Shown here: positions 14,665 to 20,422 of the stretch, piece by piece
Position numbering within the stretch: the stretch's first letter is position 1
Layout of the letters: each line of letters opens with the position of its first letter
Assembly (NCBI GenBank): GCA_001557035.1
Contig: LSKJ01000129.1
Span: 1 to 20,422 of the forward strand
Length of the DNA stretch: 20,422 nt
Reading direction: 5' to 3'
DNA from: Rhodospirillaceae bacterium CCH5-H10
GTDB lineage: Bacteria; Pseudomonadota; Alphaproteobacteria; Reyranellales; Reyranellaceae
The notes under the pieces: model-generated
Database searches by the model: none
Told to the model about the DNA's origin: nothing
The model's input: only the letters and a program-made list of their open reading frames with translations
Program-made: the position numbers and the translations under genes

Positions 14665-15984
14665 CTACTTCAGCAGCTCCGGCGCGATGAGGCGCGGCAG
14701 GAAGAGGGCGATGTCGGGCCATATGATCATCGCCGCCAGCACCACGATCATCGGTACCAGCATGATGAGCGTGTCCTTCAGCGCATAGCGCAGCGGCACG
14801 CCCGCGACGGCGCAGGAGATCATGAGGCAGAGCCCATAAGGCGGGGTTACAAGACCGAACGCCAACGACACGATCGACACGATCGCGAAGTGGACCGGGT
14901 CCATGCTGACGGACTTGGCGAGCGGTTCGAGCACCGTGCCGACGATGATGATCGCCGGGATGGCGTCGAGGAAGCAGCCCACGATCAGGAATACGAAGGC
15001 GATGAAGAAGCCGACGCCGATCGGCCCCAGGCCCCAGGTCGTGACGTTGGCCAGCAGCTCCTGCGGGATCTTGTAGTAGGCCAGCAGCCAGCCGAAGGCC
15101 GAGGCGGTGCCGATGCAGAACAGCGCCACCGAGGCGAGCTTCCCGGTGTCGACCAGCGCCTTGTAGAGTTCTTTCGGTCCCATCTCGCGATAGACCACGA
15201 TCGACAGCACCGCCGAATAGAGGACGGCCACGCAGGCCGATTCGGTCGCGGTGAACCAGCCCGCGAGGATGCCGCCGACGATGATGACGGGCGTCATCAG
15301 TGCGGGGATCGCGACCCAGATCGAGCAGAGGAGCTGGCGGAAGGTTCCCCGCGGATAGGTCGGGTAGCCGCGCTTGACCGCATAGATGTGCACCGTGGCC
15401 ATCTGGGCGCCCGCGATCAGCAGGCCCGGCACCACGCCCGCGAGATAGAGCGCACCGATCGAGGTCGAGATCAGGCCGCCCCACACGATCATCAGGATCG
15501 AGGGCGGGATGACCACCGCGAGCACCGCGGAGACCGCGGTGATGGCGACGGAGAAGGAGAGGTCGTAGCCCTCGCGGGTCTGGGCATCGATGAAGATCTT
15601 GCTCTGGCTGGCGGCGTCGGCGGTCGAGGAGCCGGAGATGCCGGCGAAGAACACCGAGAGCACGACGTTGATCTGCGCCAGCGAGCCCGGAAAGCTGCCG
15701 ACGATGGCGCGCGACAGTGCCACGAGCCGGTCGGTGATGCCGCCCACGCTCATCAGGTTCGCCGTCAGCAGGAAGAACGGCACGGCCAGCAGGATGAAGG
15801 AGTTGTAGGCGTTGAAAGTTTCCTGCGCGAGCATCATCGTGCCCAGCCGCGGCTCGAGATAGAAGAGCGGCAGGCAGGCCAGCCCCAGCGCGAAGGCCAC
15901 GGGCACGCGCAGCACCAGCAGCACGAAGAAGCAGCCGAACAGGATGGAGGCCGCTTCGCCGGCCGAGAAAAGCGCGCCGGTCAT
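14665..15984 (-). CDS. dctM: TRAP transporter large permease subunit (DctM family)
   Basis: 439-residue polytopic inner-membrane protein, the large channel subunit of a tripartite ATP-independent periplasmic transporter that imports carboxylate-type solutes using the sodium or proton gradient. Signature segments include SVFFAGISGSSTADAASQSKIF (about 110-130), the ILMIVWGGLISTSIGALYLAGVVPGL region, and GLVTPPYGLCLM near the C-terminus, all typical of DctM. About 11-12 hydrophobic helices are apparent. Its ATG at 15984 overlaps the stop of the small permease gene by four bases (ATGA), indicating coupled translation. The open frame extends upstream but there it only shadows dctQ. The gene is the last of the operon and converges with the NMO-like gene. 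The symbol denotes family membership, not proven dicarboxylate specificity. Confidence 0.95.
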   Translation of the reverse strand: MTGALFSAGEAASILFGCFFVLLVLRVPVAFALGLACLPLFYLEPRLGTMMLAQETFNAYNSFILLAVPFFLLTANLMSVGGITDRLVALSRAIVGSFPGSLAQINVVLSVFFAGISGSSTADAASQSKIFIDAQTREGYDLSFSVAITAVSAVLAVVIPPSILMIVWGGLISTSIGALYLAGVVPGLLIAGAQMATVHIYAVKRGYPTYPRGTFRQLLCSIWVAIPALMTPVIIVGGILAGWFTATESACVAVLYSAVLSIVVYREMGPKELYKALVDTGKLASVALFCIGTASAFGWLLAYYKIPQELLANVTTWGLGPIGVGFFIAFVFLIVGCFLDAIPAIIIVGTVLEPLAKSVSMDPVHFAIVSIVSLAFGLVTPPYGLCLMISCAVAGVPLRYALKDTLIMLVPMIVVLAAMIIWPDIALFLPRLIAPELLK

Positions 15985-16493
15985 GTCGGGCTCCAGCCGA
16001 AGAGGATGCGGAATTCGTCGTAGAACTGCTCGCCCAGGAAGATGATCCAGGTCACGGCCGCGACGGGCCAGGCGATGTGGATCATCCAGAGCGGCAGGTC
16101 GGCGAGCTCCGAGGTTCGATACCAGGCGAACCGCGTGAACTCGATGCCGCCCACCACGAAGACCAGGGCGAAAGCCAGGATGCCGAGCCGGGAGGCGATG
16201 CGGACCGCGGCCTCGCCGCGCCTCGGCAGGGCGGGCCAAACGTCGACCTCGAAGTGCGAGGCCTCGCGCACGCCGATCATGGCGCCGATCATGATCATCC
16301 AGATGAACAGGAACCGCGCCATTTCCTCGGTCCAGATGTAGGCCGGGATCAGCGCGGTGTAGCGCGAGATCATCTGCAGCGTGACCGGGATGACGATGAT
16401 GGCGACGGAGAAGGCGAGGAGGCCGGTCAGGAACCGGGCATAGGCGGCCGTGAACCGGCGCCAGAGGCCGGGCGGCGAGGCAGGGGAGGGCAT
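15981..16493 (-). CDS. dctQ: TRAP transporter small permease subunit (DctQ family)
   Basis: 170-residue inner-membrane protein with four hydrophobic helices, the small membrane subunit that pairs with DctM. The segment AYIWTEEMARFLFIWMIMIGAMIGVREASHFEVDVW (about 51-86) is the DctQ family signature. The N-terminus is short and basic. The start at 16493 is supported by family length. A ribosome-binding site is not obvious, and upstream lies an 82-base gap with stable hairpins after dctP. The stop overlaps the dctM start by four bases. Confidence 0.92.
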   Translation of the reverse strand: MPSPASPPGLWRRFTAAYARFLTGLLAFSVAIIVIPVTLQMISRYTALIPAYIWTEEMARFLFIWMIMIGAMIGVREASHFEVDVWPALPRRGEAAVRIASRLGILAFALVFVVGGIEFTRFAWYRTSELADLPLWMIHIAWPVAAVTWIIFLGEQFYDEFRILFGWSPT

Positions 16494-16575
16494 TCGGGAA
16501 CCGTTGTCTGGGTACGCATCCGGCCGGGCGGCCGGAGAGAGCGCAGCGGAGCCCGTGCCCCGCTGCGCGCACGGG
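16494..16575 (-). terminator. Hairpins between dctP and dctQ, possible partial terminator or mRNA stabiliser
   Basis: Two perfect stems fill this spacer. GCGCAGCGG at 16541-16549 pairs with CCGCTGCGC at 16560-16568 (9 bp, 10-base loop), and CCGGCC at 16520-16525 pairs with GGCCGG at 16530-16535 (6 bp, 4-base loop). Such structures after a binding-protein gene often let it be expressed above the membrane subunits, by partial termination or by blocking 3' decay. No T-run follows, so stabilisation is at least as likely as termination. Confidence 0.55.
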
Positions 16576-17565
16576 TCAGTTGGTGGCGACGATCTGCGTG
16601 AAGATGCCGTCGGCGCCGATCTCCTTGGCGTAGGCCGCCATCACCGGATCGACCAGCTTCTTCATCTCGGCGCGATCCTTGAACGGGATGCGCTTCAGCT
16701 TGCCGGCCTTTTCCAGCGCGACGAGCTTCTGCTCGTCCTCGGAACTCTCGACCTTGCGGCCATAGGCGCCGGCTTCCTTGCCGGCCTTGACGACCGCGTC
16801 CTGCAGGTCCTTCGGCAGCGACTTGAAGGTCTTGCCCGAGAAGCAGACCGGCCGGATGGTGATGGCGTGCTCGGTCATCGCGAGGTTGGGCGCCACTTCG
16901 TAGAACTTCATCGATTCGACGCCGGCGGCCTCGTTCTCGCCGGCCGAGATGACGTTGTTCTGGATGGCGTTGTAGACCTCGTTGTAGGCGATCACCGTCG
17001 GCGACATGCCGGCCGCCGCGAAGGTCTTGGACCAGATCGGCGCGCCCTGGACGCGGACCTTGAGGCCCTTGATCTCGGCCAGGTTGCTCACCGGCTTGTT
17101 GACGAAGATGTTGCGGACGCCGCCGCCGGCATAGCCGATCAGCATGACGTCGGCCTTCTGCGCGATCTCGGCCGCCACAGGCTTCAGCAGGTCGAGTTCG
17201 AGCACCTTGTTCCATTGCGCGAGGTCGCGGAACAGGAACGGTGCGTCGATGAACGGCGCGGCCTTGGAGAAGGTCGACATGTGGGCCGGCGAGACGATGC
17301 CGTAGTCCACCGCCTTGCCCTGCGCCATGTACTCGAAATACTGCTTCTCGAGTCCCAGCGACGAATTGCGGTGGAGTACGAAGTTGACCGGCTTGCCGTA
17401 GTACTGCTTCACCAGCTCCTCGAACTTCAGAAGCGTCTTGTTGAACGCATGGTCGTCGTTGAACTGGACGGCGCCGTTCAGCGTCAGCGGCGTCTGCGCA
17501 TTCAGGACGAACGGCGCCGCGAGAGTCGAGGCGGCGATACCGCCCATCAGCAATCTGCGTTTCAT
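16576..17565 (-). CDS. dctP: TRAP transporter substrate-binding protein (DctP family)
   Basis: 329-residue periplasmic solute receptor of a TRAP transporter. The N-terminus MKRRLLMGGIAASTLAAPFVLNA is a signal peptide with a twin-arginine pair, so Tat export is possible though the motif is weak; cleavage is probably after residue 23. Family features include HRNSSLGLEKQYFEYMAQGKAVDYGIV, FRDLAQWNKVL and NLAEIKGLKVRVQGAPIW, the last holding the arginine that usually salt-bridges a substrate carboxylate. The ATG at 17565 has a strong GGAGGAAA ribosome-binding site. It heads the dctPQM operon and is divergent from the SulP gene across 187 bases with a GntR-like palindrome. The ligand is probably an organic acid. 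Which one cannot be read from the sequence. Confidence 0.93.
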   Translation of the reverse strand: MKRRLLMGGIAASTLAAPFVLNAQTPLTLNGAVQFNDDHAFNKTLLKFEELVKQYYGKPVNFVLHRNSSLGLEKQYFEYMAQGKAVDYGIVSPAHMSTFSKAAPFIDAPFLFRDLAQWNKVLELDLLKPVAAEIAQKADVMLIGYAGGGVRNIFVNKPVSNLAEIKGLKVRVQGAPIWSKTFAAAGMSPTVIAYNEVYNAIQNNVISAGENEAAGVESMKFYEVAPNLAMTEHAITIRPVCFSGKTFKSLPKDLQDAVVKAGKEAGAYGRKVESSEDEQKLVALEKAGKLKRIPFKDRAEMKKLVDPVMAAYAKEIGADGIFTQIVATN

Positions 17566-17752
17566 ATGGTTTCCTCCAAGGCCTGTTGTGGTTCTGCGAC
17601 CGCGGCCCTGCGCGGACTATGCATGGGTTTCGGGCGACGCGCGACCGAGTTGTCAGACAACATGCCTGCTATTCGCGACAGGTCCGGAATTTGCGTCGGG
17701 GTTGTACTCGGACGCGCAATTCGATATTGTAATAACACAGATATTTAGTGAA
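17566..17752. promoter_or_regulatory. Divergent promoter region between dctP and the SulP gene
   Basis: This 187-base spacer should drive both operons. Its SulP-proximal third is unusually AT-rich for this genome (around 17720-17750). A weak sigma-70-like pair, TTGTAC at 17702-17707 and TATTGT at 17725-17730 with a 17-base spacer, points toward the SulP gene. TGTAAT at 17728-17733 is an alternative -10. For dctP I found no clear -35/-10 pair. Confidence 0.35.
17649..17661. promoter_or_regulatory. Perfect palindrome, candidate GntR/FadR-type operator
   Basis: GTTGTC-A-GACAAC is a perfect 13-base palindrome in the spacer between the divergent dctP and SulP genes. Its core TTGTCAGACAA fits the GT-M-N-K-AC form of operators used by the FadR subfamily of GntR regulators. 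These regulators often control TRAP and other organic-acid transporter operons. It lies 84 bases upstream of the dctP start and 92 upstream of the SulP start. No GntR gene is present in the window. Confidence 0.5.
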
Positions 17753-19414
17753 ATGTCGCTCGGTATTCCCTCACCACTGTCGGCGGGCTTCGACGGACCT
17801 TTCGTCCCGAAGCTCATCTCGGTGCTGCGCGAGGGCTACGGGTTGGCATCCCTTCGGGCCGATGCCGTCGCCGGGCTCACCGTGGCGATCGTGGCCCTGC
17901 CGCTGTCCATGGCCATCGCCATCGCCTCGGGAACGACGCCGGAGCGCGGGCTGTTCACGGCGATCGTCGGCGGCTTCCTGATCTCGGCGCTGGGCGGCAG
18001 CCGCTTCCAGGTCGGCGGCCCGGCGGGTGCCTTCATCGTCCTGGTTGCAGCGACCGTGGCGCGCCACGGCATCGAGGGGATGCTGCTTGCCACGATGATG
18101 GCTGGCGTCTTCCTGCTGGCAGCCGGCGTGCTGCGGCTCGGCACCTTCGTGAAGTTCATTCCCTATCCGGTCACCGTAGGCTTCACGACGGGCATCGCCG
18201 TCATCATCTTCGCCAGCCAGATCAAGGACCTGTTCGGTCTCACCCTGGAGGGCCGGGAACCGGGAGAGTTTGCCGCCAAGCTCGAAGCGCTGGCGGGCGC
18301 GGCAGGCACCCTGAACGCGGCGGCGGTCGTCCTCGCCTTCGCCACCATCGGCATCATCGTCGGCCTCAAGAAACTGCGGCCGCACTGGCCGGGCATGCTG
18401 GTCGCCGTCGTGGTCACCTCGCTCGCGACCGTGCTCCTCGGCCTGCCGATCGAGACGATCGGCAGCCGCTTCGGCGGCATTCCCTCGATGCTGCCCGCGC
18501 CCAGCCTGCCCGACCTGTCGCCGGCGAAGATGCTGGCCGTCCTGCCGGACGCGCTCTCCTTCGCGCTGCTGGGCGCCATCGAGTCCCTGCTGTCGGCGGT
18601 CGTGGCCGACGGCATGACGGGGCGCCGCCATCGCTCGAACTGCGAGCTGGTCGCCCAGGGCGTGGCCAACATCGCCTCGGCGCTGTTTGGTGGCATCTGT
18701 GCCACCGGCACGATCGCCCGCACCGCGACCAACGTCCGCGCCGGGGCGCGCGGACCGGTCGCCGGCATGCTCCACTCGGTCTTCCTGCTGGGCTTCATGC
18801 TGCTGGCCGCGCCGCTGGCCGCCTACATCCCGCTGGCGGCCCTGGCCGGCGTGTTGACCGTGGTCGCCTGGAACATGGCCGAGAAGCATGAGTTCGTGAC
18901 CCTGCTGCGCTCCTCGCGCGGCGATGCGGTCGTCCTGCTCTCGACCTTCCTGCTCACCGTGTTCCGCGATCTGATGGAAGGAATCGTGGTCGGCACGGCG
19001 CTCGGCGTCCTGCTGCTCATCCAGCGCCTGACCGCCACCGCCGGTATCGTGGCCCAGCCGGCGCGTGCGCCGTTCGCCGCCGACCTCGTCACCGATCCGC
19101 GCGTGATCGTCTATCGCCTGTCCGGCGCCTTCTTCTTCGGCACGGCCTCGACCGTGGGCGCCGTGCTCGACAACATCGCCGACCAGCACAAGGCCTTCGT
19201 CATCGACCTAACTGCCGTGCCCTTCGTCGATTCGACCGCGGCGAACGTCATTGCGGGTGCCGGCCGGAAGGCGGCACGGCAGGGCGTCCGGGTCTACGTC
19301 ACCGGCGCCTCGCCGCCGGTGCGCCACGCGCTGCTGCGGGCCGGCGCGGCGCGGCCGCAGGTCCGCTACAAACGCACGGTCGAGGAGGCCGTGCAGGAGG
19401 CGCATCTCCTGTAG
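17753..19414 (+). CDS. SulP-family anion transporter with C-terminal STAS domain
   Basis: 553-residue inner-membrane transporter of the SulP/SLC26 family (sulfate, bicarbonate or other anions). The N-terminal part has YGLASLRADAVAGLTVAIVALPLSMAIAIASG, the first-helix region of the family, followed by GSRFQVGGPAGAF and the conserved GGICATGTIARTATNVRAGARGPVAG region in the membrane domain. About residues 440-553 form a STAS domain, seen in AFVIDLTAVPFVDSTAANVI. The frame is open about 100 codons further upstream, but that part crosses the divergent promoter region and the dctP gene, so the ATG at 17753 is chosen. Its ribosome-binding site is weak. The epimerase-like gene follows after 8 bases. 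No carbonic anhydrase or sulfur-assimilation gene is next to it, so the anion is undefined. Confidence 0.92.
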   Translation: MSLGIPSPLSAGFDGPFVPKLISVLREGYGLASLRADAVAGLTVAIVALPLSMAIAIASGTTPERGLFTAIVGGFLISALGGSRFQVGGPAGAFIVLVAATVARHGIEGMLLATMMAGVFLLAAGVLRLGTFVKFIPYPVTVGFTTGIAVIIFASQIKDLFGLTLEGREPGEFAAKLEALAGAAGTLNAAAVVLAFATIGIIVGLKKLRPHWPGMLVAVVVTSLATVLLGLPIETIGSRFGGIPSMLPAPSLPDLSPAKMLAVLPDALSFALLGAIESLLSAVVADGMTGRRHRSNCELVAQGVANIASALFGGICATGTIARTATNVRAGARGPVAGMLHSVFLLGFMLLAAPLAAYIPLAALAGVLTVVAWNMAEKHEFVTLLRSSRGDAVVLLSTFLLTVFRDLMEGIVVGTALGVLLLIQRLTATAGIVAQPARAPFAADLVTDPRVIVYRLSGAFFFGTASTVGAVLDNIADQHKAFVIDLTAVPFVDSTAANVIAGAGRKAARQGVRVYVTGASPPVRHALLRAGAARPQVRYKRTVEEAVQEAHLL

Positions 19415-19422
19415 GATGGCCC

Positions 19423-20280
19423 ATGGCCTCCAGCGTTCAGATCTCCAGTCCGGCCCTGCGGGCCGAAATCTCCCCCCTCGGCGCCGAACTGGTGCGCCTG
19501 CAGGATTCCACCGGCGCCGATCTGCTGTGGGATGGCGATCCCGCCTTCTGGACCGGCCGCTCGCCGCTCCTCTTTCCCATGGTCGGCCGCGCTCGTGGCG
19601 ACCGCATCACCGTCGCGGGACGGACCTACGACCTGGGCCAGCACGGCTTCGCCCGCACCTCGACCTTCACGGCAGTGCGGTCCGACGCGGCCTCCTGCAC
19701 GTGGCGCCTCGAAGCGAGCGACGCGACGCGGGCGCGCTATCCGTTCGAGTTCCGGCTCGACGTCACCTACCGGATCGACGGCGCGACCCTGCACATGGAA
19801 GCCGAGGTCACGAATACCGGCGACACCACCCTGCCGGCCTCGTTCGGCTTCCATCCCGCGCTGCGCTGGCCCTTGCCCTACGGCAAGCCGCGCGCGGCGC
19901 ACGAGATCGTCTTCGAGAAGAACGAGCCTGCGCCAATCCGCCGGCCGGTCGATGGCCTGCTGAGCGCGGCGCAGTTCCCGACGCCGGTGCGCGATCGTCG
20001 TCTGCCGCTGAGTGACGCTCTTTTCGAGGCGGGTGCGCTGATCTTCGACACGCTGGCGAGCCGCAGCGTCGTCTATGGCGAGGCGATCCGCGTCGACTTT
20101 CCGCGCATGCCCCATCTCGGCATCTGGACGAAACCGGGCGCCGGCTACGTCTGCATCGAACCCTGGCAGGGCTATGCCAGCCCCGAAGGCTTCGACGGCG
20201 ACTTCGCGGATAAACCCGGCATGATCGGGGTCGCGCCCGGCGCGACCGGAACCTTCGCGATGAGCATCGGACTAATCTGA
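19423..20280 (+). CDS. Aldose 1-epimerase family protein (galactose-mutarotase-like)
   Basis: 285-residue cytoplasmic beta-sandwich protein of the mutarotase superfamily, which interconverts alpha and beta anomers of sugars or sugar phosphates. Key positions are visible: H74 in GQHGFAR, H144 in FGFHPAL (the acid), and E246 in CIEPWQG (the base). It resembles the LacX / YeaD-like branch rather than GalM. The ATG at 19423 is preceded by AGGAT, 8 bases after the SulP stop, so the two are probably co-transcribed, though no functional link is obvious. A repeat region with a possible terminator follows. Confidence 0.88.
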   Translation: MASSVQISSPALRAEISPLGAELVRLQDSTGADLLWDGDPAFWTGRSPLLFPMVGRARGDRITVAGRTYDLGQHGFARTSTFTAVRSDAASCTWRLEASDATRARYPFEFRLDVTYRIDGATLHMEAEVTNTGDTTLPASFGFHPALRWPLPYGKPRAAHEIVFEKNEPAPIRRPVDGLLSAAQFPTPVRDRRLPLSDALFEAGALIFDTLASRSVVYGEAIRVDFPRMPHLGIWTKPGAGYVCIEPWQGYASPEGFDGDFADKPGMIGVAPGATGTFAMSIGLI

Positions 20281-20307
20281 CGTCGTTGGGCGCGTAGCGA
20301 TCGCATA

Positions 20308-20353
20308 CCCTCGGTGTCATCCCGAGCGCAGCGAGGGACCTTTAGGGTCTTTT
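20308..20353 (+). terminator. Possible terminator embedded in intergenic repeat
   Basis: Downstream of the epimerase-like gene, CCCTCG (20308-20313) pairs with CGAGGG (20332-20337), and GACC (20337-20340) pairs with GGTC (20346-20349) just before TTTT (20350-20353). The second stem with its T-run is a weak Rho-independent terminator shape. The segment GTCATCCCGAGC at 20316-20327 is the reverse complement of bases 1-12 and looks like part of a dispersed repeat. Confidence 0.4.
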
Positions 20354-20380
20354 CGAGCAAGCTTGAATCACCACCACGAA

Positions 20381-20422
20381 CCTCATGCTGAGGAGGCTGC
20401 GGAGCAGCCGTCTCGAAGCATG
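20381..20422. repeat. Nested palindromic repeat cut by the window edge
   Basis: CATGCT at 20384-20389 pairs with AGCATG at 20417-20422, and inside it GGCTGC at 20395-20400 pairs with GCAGCC at 20404-20409 around a 3-base loop. The outer stem likely continues past the right edge, since CCT precedes the left arm and would pair with an AGG beyond 20422. The form resembles short dispersed palindromes common between genes of alphaproteobacteria. Confidence 0.6.

Noticed and set aside
14557..16023. Plus-strand open frame opposite dctM
   Set aside because: The product is almost wholly His/Arg/Asp/Glu/Gln repeats mirroring membrane codons on the other strand; the DctM match is unambiguous.
1..20422. 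Mobile element, prophage, CRISPR or defence island
   Set aside because: No transposase, integrase, phage, toxin-antitoxin, restriction or cas-like protein is encoded, there is no regular direct-repeat array, and base composition looks even apart from the short AT-rich promoter near 17740.

Overview
This looks like an ordinary chromosomal stretch of a high-GC alphaproteobacterium. The protein set, the strong G/C bias at third codon positions and several palindromic intergenic repeats recall Reyranella or related Rhodospirillales/Hyphomicrobiales, but that placement is my impression and not a computed result. I see no rRNA, tRNA, CRISPR array, transposase, integrase or phage gene. Coding density is high: sixteen genes are intact and no non-coding stretch reaches 300 bases (the longest is 187).

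Layout. (1) Bases 171-2821, minus strand: a family-5 ABC solute-binding protein followed 11 bases later by an adenosine-deaminase-family enzyme. (2) Bases 2979-5533, minus strand: a tight operon of a carboxymuconolactone-decarboxylase-family protein, a class V PLP enzyme and a LysR regulator. (3) Bases 5532-7228, plus strand: a YgjP-type zinc metallopeptidase, whose start codon overlaps the divergent one, then an FkbM-type methyltransferase. (4) A stem-rich inverted repeat separates the methyltransferase from a convergent D-amino-acid dehydrogenase-like flavoenzyme (7366-8625). (5) hslV-hslU (8703-10593) is the ATP-dependent HslUV protease, preceded by what looks like an alphaproteobacterial heat-shock (RpoH) promoter. 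(6) A nested palindrome separates hslU from a convergent pair: an MFS transporter and a 45-residue membrane protein overlapping its stop codon. (7) Bases 12188-14657, plus strand: an exported S33-type alpha/beta hydrolase and a nitronate-monooxygenase-like flavoprotein. (8) Bases 14665-17565, minus strand: a complete TRAP transporter (dctP-dctQ-dctM order), with hairpins between the binding protein and the membrane genes. (9) Bases 17753-20280, plus strand: a SulP anion transporter and an aldose-1-epimerase-like protein, divergent from the TRAP operon across a region that holds a perfect GntR/FadR-like palindrome.

Functionally the window is rich in uptake (ABC binding protein, MFS, TRAP, SulP) and small-molecule catabolism (deaminase, PLP enzyme, CMD, D-amino acid oxidation, NMO, epimerase), plus one housekeeping protease. 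I did not find a convincing undescribed multi-gene system. The points most worth a second look are the small membrane protein coupled to the MFS gene, the RpoH-like promoter that would give a leaderless hslV mRNA, the GntR-like operator, and the palindromic repeats.
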